Source of the DNA: Carettochelys insculpta
Taxonomy: Eukaryota; Chordata; Testudines; Carettochelyidae
Reading direction: 5' to 3'
NCBI RefSeq assembly: GCF_033958435.1
Contig: NC_134144.1
Location: 7,434,010 to 7,498,009 of the forward strand
DNA length: 64,000 nt
Positions 35,292 to 47,593 of the stretch are shown here, in pieces (position 1 is the stretch's first letter; every line of letters starts with the position of its first letter). The notes beneath the pieces were generated by a model, which was given only the letters and a program-made list of their open reading frames with translations, was not told the origin of the DNA and ran no database searches. A program made the translations under genes and the position numbers.

Positions 35292-35461
35292 AGAAATAAA
35301 GTTGTTTCAGTATTTTCCATGACTGTTATCATAAAATAGTTATTTGTTGTAAAAATTTTGAATTATTTTTCCAAACGCTTGCTGCACGCCTGTGAGTTGT
35401 TCGCAGAACATGTGTTCCTGTGGAATATAGTTTAAGACACTATGTTCTCGACTGTGTAGAA

Positions 35462-36575
35462 TAGCCAACTTTGTACTCGTGCAAAACTGAACACCCTTGT
35501 CCCTCCCGCTTTCCACCGCTCCTCTGAGGCCCGCTCCCACTCACCCCTTTGCTGAGGCCCTGCCTCCCTGTCACTCCATCCCCCTGTCTCTGTTGCCCAC
35601 TGTCCACGCTCATGTCCTTGTTTTCACTGAGCTGGCTAGGTGGGTTGGGGTGCAGGAAGGGATGAAGACTCCAGCTGGGGGCATGGGCCAGAAATGAGGA
35701 GGTCAGGGCAGGGGGCTCTGGGCATGGAAGCAGAGCGAAGGTGTTGAGGCAGATGGTTAAGTGTGTGGGGGGGGTCCATGCTCTGGGTTGGGGCTGTGGG
35801 GTTCTGGGGTGGAGCCTGCAATGAGGGATTGAATGCGCAGAGGGGAGCTGCAGTGTGAGGCAGTGGTTTGGAGTACAAAGGGTGGGGTGGATGGCTCTGG
35901 CTGCCCGTGCAGACTCTGGGGTGGTGTTGGCATGAGCGGTTTGGGATAGGCTTTCCAGGCTGGGAGCAGGAGGGTTCAGAGCACAGGAGGGGGATCAAGA
36001 ATGGGGCAGGGGGTAGGAGCATGTTGGGGTCAGGACTCTGGCTGCTGGTATGGGGTAGAGCTGTGAATGAGGGGTATGCTGCAGGAGGGTGTTCCAGGTG
36101 GGGATCAAAGGGTTTGGAGGTGAGAGAGGGATCAGAGCTGGGCAGGGGGTTGGCATAGCAGGGGCTCAGGGGTGCAGTCTCCGAACATCCTTTTCCTCTA
36201 GCAGCTCCTGGAAGAAGCAGCATGTCCTCGCTCCAGCTCCTTGGCAGAGACGTGGCCAGGCAGCTTCGTGTACTGCCTGATCCAGAGGTGCCACCTCGAC
36301 AGTTCCCATTGGCCGCAGTTCCCAGACAACGGGGGGCTGCAGAGCTGGCATCTGGGGCACGAGCAGTGTGTGGAGACCCATCACTCTTCCACCTGCACCT
36401 ACAAGCCAGGGGGGCAAAATGCTTCTGCTTTCGGGGGCCATGGGAGACATGGCACCTGCCTTAGTCCCAATGTGCTGCTAAGTGGCTTTTAACGACCCAG
36501 TCAGTGGTGCTGACCGGAGTTGCCAGCATCCATTTTTTATTAGGCTTTCTGGTCGAAAACTGGACGCTCAAAATT
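35462..36575 (-). mobile_element. GC-rich turtle interspersed element, copy G1 (near full length)
   Basis: On the minus strand the element starts in GTTTTCGACCAGAAAGCC-like sequence, passes CTCCGGTCAGCACCACTGAC and CTGCGGCCAATGGGAACTG, then repeated CTGCACCCC and CCCTCATT-type units, and ends AGTACAAAGTTGGCTA. This order matches a common turtle repeat known to me. Open frames of up to 195 codons on both strands are shadows of the C-rich repeat units. It includes a CCAATGGGAAC CCAAT-box-like word. The superfamily is not assigned; the ends suggest a TIR with GTTGCCA. Confidence 0.65.
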
Positions 36576-37518
36576 GCATTAGGCCTCCCTATGTTTATCC
36601 ATTTGCCCCCCCTATTGCAATTGACTGTCCTTTGCAAGGACTTGAAAAGTTTTGTGATGGTGCTGAGTCTCCTACTTCAGAGAAGGGAGAGGGGACAGCT
36701 ATCTGAAATGACTCTTTGTGGATCTCCAGGTTTCATTATTTCAAATGATTGAGGACATGCCTGTCTAATTGGAGTAAGCAGAATGGAGGAAATATGACTT
36801 TGGGGATTCAGATTATGTTCTGTGCTGCAAGAGTTTTACACATGAATTATAACAGCAGCTTTGCTAGCCCAGTGAAACCACACATTAGCTGAGGTCACAG
36901 GGATAAGATATCCTAAATCCATGCGGTAGACTCTCGGTTAATATTAATTGGCATAGCTCCAGTGAAATCAATGAAGCAGTGCTGATTACAGAGCCAGCAG
37001 TCAGCATAAGCAATTTCTTAGGGCCTTGAGCACTTCAAGGGGATCCCCTCTACCCTTCTCATCATGTGTTGTGTACTGTGTAGGCCCCCAAATATTCTTG
37101 CTGAGAGCCCACAATAGGCTAGCTCTGCCTCCGACTGTGACCGCATTAGCAGTCTCTGACCACCAAAGTTTTCTCTTTGCTTAAGGAGCATATCACACAC
37201 CCTTGGACTCCATATGCCCTGTTTGTAATTTGTGCAGGAGACAGACAGACTGCTTTGTAAAACACGGAATTATTTTTTTCAAGAACATCTATCAAACCTT
37301 CAGAGAATGTGGCCTGACATATTTTAATCTTCGGGAGTCGTTATTGTGTACAGTTTGGTATTTTGTGCAAACATTTCGTTTCTGTGCGCCTGGCAGATGA
37401 ATGCAGAAGCTCATCAAGCTATTAGTTAGCAAAACTGTTTACTGTGGCTCCTTGTATTGTAGCTTTCAAACATGGGATGAGCCTTGACTTCAGTGGGATG
37501 TAAGCACCTGCTTAATTG
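36576..37518. other. Unique sequence with a possible K-type relic
   Basis: No gene is recognised. Positions about 36935-36978 (TAATTGGCATAGCTCCAGTG) resemble the centre of the palindromic K repeat. Similar decayed CAGTGGGAT words lie near 37490. Confidence 0.35.
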
Positions 37519-37722
37519 CTTTATTCTGGGGGTGGCCAACCAGTGGCTCTGGAGCTGCATGTGGCTTCTTAGAAGTTAATAGGTGGCTCTTTGCATAGAT
37601 GCCAACTCTGGGGCTGGAGCTAAAGGCGCTAACTTTCCAAGGCTGCTAAAAGGGTGCTTGCTGCTCAACCCCCAGCGCTACCTCAGGCCCTGCCTCCACT
37701 GCACACCTTATGGTCTCAATCC

Positions 37723-37882
37723 GTGGTATCCAACACACTAAACACTAGCCGCATGTGGCTGTTTGGTTGGTGGAGTATGACTAGTTGGCTTGAACAATAA
37801 ATATATACAGAATAATGTGGCTTGTTCTCTATAGCAGTAGCCACTATCATGGGTCACTGCTTGAGAACTAGCTGGACACCAC
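37723..37882. mobile_element. Small TIR element nested in the hAT
   Basis: Ends GTGGTATCCAAC and GTGGTGTCCAGC (inverse of the right end) are inverted. The interior includes ACTAGCCGCATGTGGCTGTT. No TSD is certain. It probably derives from a separate hAT-like MITE. Confidence 0.45.
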
Positions 37883-37904
37883 AGGTGGTTGGTTTTGGCA
37901 TGGA

Positions 37905-37962
37905 TGCTGAGGACTGGACTTGATGACATCTTGAGGTTCCTTCCAGTCCTATGATTCTGTAA
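37905..37962 (+). mobile_element. CR1 3' end fragment
   Basis: GGACTTGATGACATCTTGAG and GTTCCTTCCAGTCCTATGAT, ending in ATTCTG-type repeats, match the extreme 3' end of CR1. It is severely 5'-truncated. Confidence 0.7.
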
Positions 37963-38149
37963 TTCCCCCAACCCTACCTCCACCTCTGAGCCTGCCACAT
38001 CCTCTGTCCTCCCTCCTTCTCTAGAACTTCCTGCATGCTGTGAAACAGCTGATCACAGTGGAGAGGGGGCAGAAGCTGGCTCTTTGGCAATGCAGACTGG
38101 TAAATTCTGTACCCTTCTCATGCTCAGGTTGACCACCCCTGCTTTATTC

Positions 38150-38897
38150 CATAGAGATGAACTTACACGCTTGTATGAATTCATCGTTTTTTGTGCTATC
38201 AGAGCTCCTGATTTGGTTGGTAAATTGTGATTCAATATTTATGTTCCTCAAATGCATTTGATACTCATCTATATTTGCCAAGTGCTGCAGTGTGGACAAG
38301 TACATTTCAAACTTTGAGTTGTCTACAAATGGCTCTTTTAGACTATCACCCATTTGTATTGTATGCATGGTATCACCAATCAAAGGTTACTGCCTGCCGA
38401 TGTCACGTGCTGTAATTTCTGTGCACTGAAATGCTTTAAGACTTAATGACTAGTGAACAAGAAGTCTGAGCACTCAAATGGAAATTTATTCCCACTAAAA
38501 CTTGTGAAACTTTCAGAACAAGCCCAAATATTGTTGGACATCACCCAATTACTCACAAACCAGACCGAGCAAGTGAGTGTGAATGAAACTCAGTGCTATT
38601 TATGGAAATATTTGTAACTTTTTCAAGTATTTGTCCATTTCCAATCAATGCAAACCCCAGGAAATGTGATGAGTGATGTATAAAGGAGGGAGATAGTGGC
38701 TCCTTCGGAAACATCCACATAATTAGTTGTAGCGCTTTACACTTCACATGGTGGCTGTGTCTATGTTCTGTATGAGGTCAGTGAAGTTGTCCATTGTATA
38801 ATCAATAGTCCATGTCAGGATTGTTGATAAAGTCTCATGAAATTATTTTTTGTGAGTTTCTTAACTTTGTTTTATCCATGTCCTTCCTTCCTTCCAG
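38150..38897. other. Unique sequence, nothing recognised
   Basis: No gene or named repeat. A (CTTC)n run at about 38881-38896 precedes the candidate exon. Confidence 0.4.
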
Positions 38898-39171
38898 GAG
38901 TTGGGCCCTGCCCCTTGTGGTACGCCATACCCACACTCAACTCACAGCAGTGACTCTAGTCCCCAGGGCAGGGCCCAGCTTCCTGCTCCACACACTGCAG
39001 CTTGTTCACACTGCTTCTTGTTCATATTGGCCTGGCCACCTCTCCATCACCAGGGCAGAGAGTCAGATGTCCCAGACCTGGGCAACACTGTATCCCCTGG
39101 GTACCAGTCACAGTGCCTGGAATGGGGAGCTAGGCCCAGCCTCAGAGTGCAGGATCATTTGCTGCTGCAGA
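38898..39171 (+). other. GC-rich island bounded by splice-site-like signals
   Basis: A polypyrimidine tract ending TTCCTTCCAG precedes 38898, and AGA|GTAAGTG follows 39171, both close to splice consensus. The 274-bp island is clearly GC-richer than its flanks, and two overlapping frames stay open through it (150 and 116 codons as extended). No domain is recognised, and two frames open at once argues for composition rather than coding. It could be an exonised or plain repeat. Confidence 0.15.
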
Positions 39172-42100
39172 GTAAGTGTTTTGTTTCATGTCATTTTAAG
39201 AGCTGTTTTTGTTTCATCTTATTTGCCTGTGAAAAAAGCACAAGGCTCTAATTGTTGTGCATAATTGGGCCTGAATTCATTCCTCTGCTTTCCTTTTGTT
39301 TCTCTGTGTGTGTGTCTGTGAAATAAACATACATGAAATTAATCATCGTACTTCATGGCTAACAAGATAACCCTCGCTGCATGTTCTTGTACTCTTATCT
39401 GAGAAATTTCATCAATTAACTTTCATTTGCCACTAATACACAGTATGGCTTTTCTTGCACTATGCATTGGATTCCAGTGAAGATCAAACCTAGCTTAAAT
39501 GGAATAAAAAAAAGAGTGCCATCAATTTGTTGGAATTAATTGCCTGTAACATATCAGTGGCTTTAGGTGACAAATTATGAGAAAACTAAAAATAGGAGTT
39601 GAATTCAAATGTCCTTTTTTTCTGCATGATTGAAATAATTGGATGGTAGGTTTGTATGTATTTGTCAGCAGCATTTTCACATGCCCCCTGATAATTTGGG
39701 ATGTGATAAGTTTTGCATAAAAAGTGAATTTTCCAAACCCTTTATTTCTGTAAAAAAAGTGTATTTTTTTTTCAGAATGTTGTAAATGACCACAAAGTGT
39801 GGGAAACGTTTCACCCATTTCCTCCAGTTATTTTGCCCCTGCTTTTAGTCTGTAAGAGAGTAGTTCTTGAAGCTGTATCTCTCTGCTACTTCTCTCCATA
39901 TAAAGCATTTTATTATGCTCCATATGAAGTATACTGTAAATGAAACCATACTGTAATTTTAATATTGAGCCTGACACTTAATAACATTCAGAGGATGAAT
40001 AAATTATGAATGTGCAAATTTTATTTTCTTTCCATTTTATCAGTAGCATGTCCATTTACTTTTTACCATTGTTCCACTTTTGTCTTAGTTCCAGCTACTC
40101 TGACATAGCAGCACAGTTATTATATGCACCTCTGTTTTTCTCCCACTAGCACTAGTTTTAATTATTTCAATCTATTTCTACCTGTCCTATGCAAGGCTCT
40201 GTCTTCTTTGTGCATTCATTTGCTTCAAGATTCTGTATTCCTCTTCCATTGTGATGTATGATTTTAATAGCCCTTTGTACAGACTGTGTCTAACGCTCAG
40301 CAGTAACTTCACTGGGAGTTTTGCTTGAGTAAGGAAAGTTGAGCCCTGCGGTGATGATTATTATTTGTATTTCTTAATTTTATTTTTCGGTGACATGCCT
40401 GGGTTGAATACTCTGGGATTGGAGGTGACTGAGCCTATTTGTAATGGAATGTGACTTGTTTAAATGTCACTGCTGATAAGAAGAATCTAAAATCTGTTAG
40501 CATCTTGTATTCCTATTGATGACTTCCTAGATGCCTGTATTAGGGGAAGAGGAGAAGAATGGAATTACTCTTGTTCGCAGCATAATAAGGCCTTGATAAT
40601 TCTTGTGTGAAGCAATTTTCATCTCCTTGAGTGTTTCATAGATTTTCTTTATATCTAGGAGAGACACACTTTTTCATTTTGTCACAATTCATTCCTCCCG
40701 TCCTCGTCTTGAGGTTGATTTTTCACGAGCTGCAGAGGTGCACAGGGTCAGTAAGGCCAAACGGCTCATCTTATTCAATCTAGGCCATTTTTCACTGAGT
40801 ATTCTGAACTATCTTGTGCTAAGGACCTGTTGAACAGCAGCAGACGAGTTTTTTACTAAGAGTCAATGCAAATTATAGAGCAGAGTGAAAAATCAGGCCT
40901 TTCTTCCTGTACCAAACTGCTGTCAGTGCTTGTTGCCACCCCAAACTGAGATGAAAAACTGATATATGTATATAAAAACTTTCATAAAGCAATGAAAAGC
41001 AAGGCTGCACCAGGAAAATACTGAAGATTTTTGCAAAATTGAATAATTTCTGCACAGCTAACCAAAATTCAGTTTTGTAGAAGCTGCATTTTCCATTGCA
41101 AATATATTGTGATGGAAAATTCCTGATCAGTTCCAGTAAACTGCTGTAGTGTGATGATGCCGTCTTGAAAGCAGAGCTGTTCTTGGCTTCTTGACTAGAC
41201 TCCATCCCCATTGTCTTTCATGGTGATAGCCTTTAATAGAAGGATTTTTCTATGTATAGGATAAATGGGGAAAGACTAAGAATAGTGCTGGGTGAACTGG
41301 GAATGTGGAAAATTTCCAGCCTCGGTGATGTGGTATTGGCAGACCATAATTTTCACCCCAATAGACTGAATGGAAGTTGGAGTAATAGGGCTTTCTCCAT
41401 GAATCACCGGGTCAGGTGAGCTGAAGGGTGTTGGAAGTATAGTAAATGGATGTATTAGAAGACTCAAGCAGACTTAAGATAAAATTATATAAAAATTCTG
41501 GGTCTTTTGTTTTTTTTAGGAGGGGGGATATCTTTTTTTCCACAAAGTTTCACAGTTGGTTTGCTTCATGTTTGCCAAAAATTCTGTGGTTTGCTATTAC
41601 AAGATTTTAAGCAAATGCGGAGTGCTTATTTTCAATGAACCAAAACAGATCTGGCTGGTAAATCCATACAAACCACTGTGCTGAATGTGGCCTGTGGTTT
41701 CTTCCAAAAGACTATATTTTACAACTGGCCAGACACAAGGGCCCAGATTGTAGATTTCTGGAATCTTAAGCCGACAATACAAACATAAGCACATTTTCAG
41801 AAAAACAGTGGAGGAGGACATTTCCAATTCAACTGGAAAGATTTGTGTTAGTATGAATAACCACTCCAAGAGTCATGATAATTCACAATATTGGACAGAT
41901 GCAACAACAGGTCTAGGCAGCAAACGGAAATCTGGTTAAAATGAGGAACTTGTAGCTAGGAAACAAATTCTTAGAATACACCAAACTGTGCAAAAAAAAT
42001 TTCCTATTAGGACATGAAGAAAATTAAAATCAAAACGTCCATCTCTTCCATTTAACTTCAAACTTACAAGTCTTTTTCAAATGTAAAACAAACTTAGAAA

Positions 42101-42796
42101 CACTTTAATTGCAACCTGAAATGTTATTTTAAAAAGTTCCTTTTGGTTTTAAACCTCTGTTAAATAGAAAGTACAGTTACCTATCAACATGGCCAGCAAC
42201 AAGTGATAGATGCATTTTGGTTCTCTGTTTGTAAAGGAGCTTGTGGAAATAAAAAGCAAGGCTTGCCAACAGGCTCCTACTCAGAAGTATATGTGCATAC
42301 AGGTTACGTTTTTCACACACTTCCTAACTTATAGTCAGTGAAGCGTGAGCTCCTATTTTGAGTGCTGATGAAAATTGTCGAATGTGTGACTCTTGGCACC
42401 CATGCTGGGCATTAGTGATCCCTGATCTAGACTAAACGGCTTTTCTCACTGCACTGGAAATGCAGGTTGGATAGAGTCTTTCCTCTGCAGGCACTCGCTG
42501 TTAGCCTGGGGACCAGTCTCTTCAGCTCCTGTGTCCTTGTTGACTGCAGCGTAGTTTGGGGAAGAGAAGGACAGACGGTGCCTCCTCTGTTATTTATTTT
42601 AAATCCTCATCCCATGTGGGTGGAGAATACATATCTTGGCATGCGTAGTGTGCATTTCTCAGTCACCAGGCAATCCAGCAATACCTTTGGTGTGGCCTTG
42701 TACAAGTAAGTCACTGAACTGTAACTCCCTTGCTGGACAATGGCTATTAATGATTGTTTAACACCTGCTCAGTTGCTAGCTACCTGGCTTCTTTTA
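39172..42796. other. AT-rich unique sequence, no gene recognised
   Basis: Open frames of 90-112 codons on the minus strand (39522, 40873 and 41597 onward) show no domain. A possible MIR core piece lies at about 42690-42740. No RNA gene or mobile element is recognised. Confidence 0.4.
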
Positions 42797-43160
42797 GGCT
42801 ATGTCTACGCAAGAGGCTTTTCCTTACAAAACTGGCCTTTTGTTGGGAAAAACTGAGGAGCACGTACATGCAAAATGTGCTATATTGACAGATCATCAGC
42901 AAAACCTGGCACATCCGTTGGCAAAGTTATACTTCTCCCTGTTCAGGTATATCACCTTTCTCGACAGTATTCTGTCAACAAAACAGCCATGTAGATGCTC
43001 TGGGGCCCTTTTGTCGACAGACAGGGGTTCTGGTTCACAGGGCAGCCCTCTTTGCAGAGTTTCCAGGCAGTCTGGCTGCTCTCTGTCAAGAGAAGAGATT
43101 GCTCTTTTGATCTGCTTTTATGTTGCGATCCAACCTGTCGATATCTTTGGGATGCCTGGG
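42797..43160 (+). mobile_element. GTCGAC-type MITE, 5' part (family C, copy C2)
   Basis: It begins GGCTATGTCTACGC and carries CTCGACAGTATTCTGTCAAC, CATGTAGATGCTC, CCCTTTTGTCGACAGACAGG and CTCTCTGTCAAGAG blocks, matching C1 in style and order. No matching right terminus is found, so this is a truncated or internally diverged copy. The 134-codon frame across it is a shadow. Confidence 0.6.
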
Positions 43161-43194
43161 TTCATTTGCTTCTTTAACACAAGCTTCTTGAGTG

Positions 43195-43345
43195 ATTTTA
43201 GGTAAGTAATTTAGTGTCTCTCTTGCTTCAGTTCGACATCTGTGGAATGAGGGAAACAACATTTCCCTAAAACGAGTGCTGTGTAGGTAAATACAATGAA
43301 ACTGTGAGGTGCTCAGATTCTGTGGCAGTGAGAGCCAGATAACTA
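43195..43345 (+). repeat. MIR-type CORE-SINE with amniote-type tail
   Basis: GGTAAGTAATTTAGTGTCTC, CATCTGTGGAATGAGGGAAA and ACTGTGAGGTGCTCAGATTC follow the order of MIR core to tail as seen in sauropsid copies. Confidence 0.6.
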
Positions 43346-43628
43346 CCACAGACAGAAAAGGTATTTTATGTTTGCAAGAGTTTGATGCAAAGGGATGTAC
43401 TGTACTCCAGGGGGTGGAGGGAGAGCTGGTAACATACAATTATCTCTGTGATATCACTAGACTGAACACTTAAAACATCAAGATACACAAGCATTAACCT
43501 GTCCATGGTATGAGCAAATGTTGGCTTTACATGGATTTCATAGAATCAGTGAAGATTAGAGTTGGAAGAGACCTCAGGAGGCAATCTAGTGCAACACCCT
43601 GTTCAAAGCAGGACCAATCCCAATTACA

Positions 43629-43856
43629 TCATCCCAGCCAGGGCTTTGTCAACCTGGCCTTAAAAATCTCTAAGGATGGAGATTCCACCATCTCCCTAGG
43701 CAACCCGTTCCAGTGCTTTATCACCCTCCTAGTGAAACAGTTTATCCTAATATCCATCCTAGACCTCCTCCACTGCAACTTGAGATCATTGCTCCTTGTT
43801 CTGCCTTCTGTCACAACTGAGAAAAGCCTGATGTCATCCTCTTTGGAACACACCAT
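43629..43856 (-). pseudogene. CR1 ORF2 C-terminal remnant
   Basis: Minus-strand translation includes RTRSNDLKLQWRRSRMDIR, NCFTRRVIKHWNGLP and REMVESPSLEIFKARL, the conserved C-terminal block of CR1 ORF2. Confidence 0.85.
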
Positions 43857-44262
43857 CTGATAGTTGAAGGCTCTATCAATCCCTCCCTCACTCTTCCCTT
43901 TTGAAGACTAAATAAGCCCCATTCCCTCAGCATATCCTCGTAAGTCTTGTGTCTCAGACCCCTAATCATTTTGTTGCCCTCTGCTGGACTCTCTCCAATT
44001 TCTCCACATCCTTTTTGTACTGCATGACCCCAAACTGGACACAGTACTCCAGATGTGCCTTCACCAATGCAGAATAGAAGGGAACATTCACTTTCTTTTA
44101 CCTGCTGGCGATGCTCCTACTGAGGCAGTCATTAGCCTTCTTGGCGGCAAGGGCACATTGTTAACTTATATATGGAACCTTTTCTGCACCAATGTTGTCC
44201 AGCCAGTCGATCCCCAGCCTGTACCAATGATTGAGATTCTTCTGTCAGAAGTGAAGGCCTTT

Positions 44263-44448
44263 TTAGTTGGCCATCTTGAACCTCATCACATTTGTTTTGG
44301 TCCACTCCTTTAATTTGTCTAGGCCATTCTGGACCCTATCCCTATGCTCTATGGTATCTACCTTTTCCCCCATCTTAGTGTCATCTGTGAACATGCTGAG
44401 GATGCAAACCAACCCATCATCCAGATCATCAATTAAGATGTTGAACAA
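44263..44448 (-). pseudogene. CR1 ORF2 RT palm remnant with intact DD
   Basis: The frame starts MFNILIDDLDDGLVCILS. The catalytic box is FTDD (44380-44391), so both Asp residues are kept, unlike the copy at 24.56 kb. Motifs further along are broken by frameshifts. Confidence 0.8.
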
Positions 44449-44480
44449 AACTATCTCACTTGATCATTCTACAGCACTTA

Positions 44481-45520
44481 GTTATTCTACAAGTCTGAGA
44501 TAATTTACTACAAGGATCAAAGTTCTACATATTCATCTATTGGTAGAGGAATTGTGGTTTCTCCCCAGTATGAAAAAAAAATCGCTCTTTTTTGTGGTTA
44601 AGTGTTGGAGAAGGTTGACAATCATCCTCGGAGTGGGGGCAAAGAAAATTTTCCCCAAAAGTTAGAAATTAAATGAGATGAAATAAAAGATAAAATAATA
44701 TAAGATGTGCATTTTTAGCCACCAGTAGGCCATTGTAGTGTTCATAATGGAAAGTTTAAAATGCTGTAAATACAGCCTTAGTTTAAAGAAAGTAAACAAA
44801 TTATATAACCAAAATTCTGTTTTTAAATGGATTTAGTTAAATCAGTTCTAACCTTCCCCCAACCCCCTTACCTAGACACACTTAAATCAATTTGCAAACT
44901 GGCTTCTATTGATTTACCTTTATTCATTAGCAGAAGTTACTCATGTGCATAAACACTTTGCTAAACAAGGATGGAACTACTCATGTGCTTAATGTTGGGT
45001 ACTTTGCAGAATCAGGGCCTACGGGAATAATCCCAATGACGTTACTAAAACTGTTCCTGGAGAAAAGTTTTATTCATGATGAATAAAAATCTTGCTGTAA
45101 CGCTCTTTAGAAAAATGAGTCAAGTCCACAGGTGAAAAAAGAAAAAAAAGTGTAGTGCTCTTCATTTTCACGCCTTTGGTTCCAGCGTATATGCAGAAAA
45201 TAACAAATGCAATGTATGGCCCACAATTTCTTAAACACGCTAGCAAGAAAAGTGGAAAACAGAAGCTCCCACTGGAGCCTTTTGTGTATAAGTAACACAA
45301 CCACAGTGTGTTCATAGGACCTGGTGTACCATTGTTCCAGACTTACGTTGCTGTTAAAATTGTTTTGGGTTTTTTGTTTTTTTTTTAAATACGCAGACAC
45401 TGAGTCATTTTGGAAAGTTAGACTTAGGCTCCTAAGTCTTTTAATAATGTGACTGTATTCATATTTTTGTTGAGCTGAAAACCCAAAGGGACCGTTACAT
45501 TGTATAGTCTAACCTCCCAA
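44481..45520. other. Unique sequence, nothing firmly recognised
   Basis: No gene is recognised. Positions about 44925-45025 (GTTACTCATGTGCATAAACA, ACTACTCATGTGCTTAATG, GAATCAGGGCCTA) resemble an old palindromic amniote repeat. Confidence 0.35.
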
Positions 45521-45639
45521 CTTGCACTTGATAGCCCTTTGATGGGGGGCTTGTCCCTCACCAGCAGAAAAGGGGTTAAAAGCAGTCTTGGTAAGGACAC
45601 CTGGGAGGCAACCAAATAGAAGGGGGCTGAGAACAGCCA

Positions 45640-46635
45640 GTCATAGCCTGACAAGCTAATATAAGAGGAGCTGCTGGGTACAGCAGAGTTCAGTAGCTGA
45701 CAGGAGCTCAAGGGGAGAAGACCAGGCTCCTAGCAGGAGGAGGAAGTGCCAGAACCTTGAACAGAGCAGTGTTGTAAGCAGAGCTCAGTGGGCTAGAAAA
45801 AAGATCCTGGCTGCCTGCTAGGGCCTGCAGGTTGAGGCCGGGGGTGACAGGAGAAGAAGATGCACCCATGCAAGGTGGCCCCAGGATAATAGACTGCAGT
45901 TGTCAGTGAGGGGTGAGGCTGTACAGAAATGGCAGGTGGTTTGGAAGAGGGGAACACAAAGCGCAACGCGGGCAGGGGCAGTATCGCTGAAGAGGACGCC
46001 GCAGGCGAGCAGAGCTCACTCTCATGGCAGCCGGCAGCTGGTGCTGAGTGGCAAGAGAACTCCGTTACAGGCCCACGTTCAGCAGAGCACATACTTAAGT
46101 TCTTTGCCAATACAGGACACCAGGCATCCGGGAATGAGGAGCTGCTGTACCATGTCAGGGCTCCCCCAGCGACGGGGCACTGGAATTGGTGGCTCTGCAG
46201 CTCCCTAGAGGGGGATGCCAGGGAACAGGGCAGCCATCCCACATTAGGAGCATCAGAGGCTGCTGCCCAGAAGTGCAGGGTGCAAGGGAACAAGGCATCT
46301 GCCCCATTGAGGAGCTCCTCTGCGGAAGGGGCTGCCTCCCTGAGGTGCACAGTGCCCGGAAAGGGGGCAGGTGCCCCACAGCCATGCTGGGGAATGGGGC
46401 AGCCACCCTGTAGAGGAGTACTCTGGGAGTGGGATCTGACACCCTGAGGCACAGGGCACTGGGGACCTGAGCAATTGCCCCACAGTGGGGCCCAAGAGGC
46501 GGAGTGCTGGGGAACAGGAGCCTTGCAAAATACAGGACAATTTGCCCATGTTCTTAAAAAAAAAAAAAGTCAGGACACCTCTGAGAAAGCTTAAATAAGG
46601 GACTGTCCTGGGAAAAACAGGACATAGGGTCACCG
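45640..46635. mobile_element. Probable LTR-like or composite repeat region, GC-rich
   Basis: CTAATATAAGAGGAGCTGC looks like a TATA box followed by a GC-rich leader, as in turtle LTRs. From about 46200 there are degenerate GGGGAACAGGGCAG-type units. The right end (about 46500-46635) carries CAGGACACCTCTGAG, GGGACTGTCCTGG and ACATAGGGTCACC, resembling the terminus of a turtle DNA transposon ending GGTGACC. Frames on both strands (172 plus, 219 minus) overlap and are composition artefacts. Boundaries and class are uncertain. Confidence 0.35.
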
Positions 46636-47590
46636 TCGCTTTAAGCATTGACTGAAAAGAGAGGAAAGCATTGGCTTACGCATTTTCCTGAACATGCATG
46701 CTTTGCTCTTTTGGATCCTACATTTTGAGTTTCAGTGGGAGGTAGGCTGAAAACCCATTGGGAATTAAAAAAAAATCCCCATTTCGTCATTTTATGTATA
46801 CTTTGTATTAACTGACAGATGATTACATTTAAAACTGTAGTTAAAATAATCATCATTTCCTTGGCAAAGCTTAAAAAAAACACAAAAACCTACTGAGCCT
46901 TCTGTTTTAGACAAAAGTTAGGTAACTGCTATAGTGAACACTGGCAAGGCACACAAGTGTTAATTGTGCTCATAAAAAAGTGCTCAGAATACCAAAGAAT
47001 GTTAGCAGAGTGTATTTTTGGAGGGGGAGTGGGTAGCATTCCCCTTGGATAGCTGATCAAGGAAAGTTCTGGTATTTCACATCTGGTGCCTCAGGGTATG
47101 AACTCTAAGAAACAGAAAGTGTTAGCTGGAGGAAAAATACTTATGTTAAAAGTTTAAAATGAAATAATTGCTATTAATTATTTGATCATAAAATCACTTA
47201 GTATTGTACTGAGAGTAGTTTTAATGAAGGTAGTCAAACTCACAAACTGTAGACACAGTGCAAATATGGCAAAACTCCAAAATTACTCTTTAATAAAGAT
47301 AAATAATAATAAATTAAGCTCCAAATAATTCAGGAATGGAAATGTATTATTTAATTGTATAAAACAGAAATTAGAGCCAATGGCTTATAGACGAAAGCAC
47401 AAGTTTCTTGGCAAAGCAGATTAATGGATTTTGGTATTCACCCAAAAGAAGTGCAAAAGACAGAATACCTGGACAATTATGTTTGTTTATCTGCCTGTAC
47501 CGACAGTGACTCATTTCTAAGTAGTTCTAACATGATTGTTACCATAAACTATAAGTTAAAAGTATATATATTATTGACATTGTGCCTCAA
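46636..47590. other. AT-rich unique sequence, nothing recognised
   Basis: No gene or named repeat is visible. Confidence 0.4.
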
Positions 47591-47593
47591 CTT

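Larger units (their letters stand above)
37527..38141. mobile_element. hAT-type non-autonomous element with 8-bp TSD
   Basis: Identical CTTTATTC octamers flank it at 37519-37526 and 38142-38149. Ends TGGGGGTGGCCAACC and the inverse of the right end, CAGGGGTGGTCAACC, form a 15-bp imperfect TIR. The interior contains a smaller TIR segment (37723-37882) followed by a CR1 3' end fragment (about 37905-37962). It is non-coding, and the 86-codon minus-strand frame across it is a shadow. Confidence 0.85.
43536..44480 (-). mobile_element. CR1 LINE, minus strand, 5'-truncated
   Basis: The 3' end on the left shows CATAGAATCA, the classic CR1 terminal repeat, then GGAAGAGACCTCAGGAGG. Going right, the sequence passes ORF2 C-terminal, thumb and palm remnants up to about 44450-44480. 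The middle (43900-44260) is strongly diverged. Frames are interrupted, so the copy is dead. Confidence 0.85.

Noticed and set aside
35636..36223. 195-codon proline-rich minus-strand frame
   Set aside because: Produced by the CTGCACCCC-type units of the interspersed element G1.
45793..46452. 219-codon minus-strand open frame
   Set aside because: Overlaps a 172-codon plus frame in GC-rich, repeat-like DNA, with no domain, no conserved motif and no splice context.
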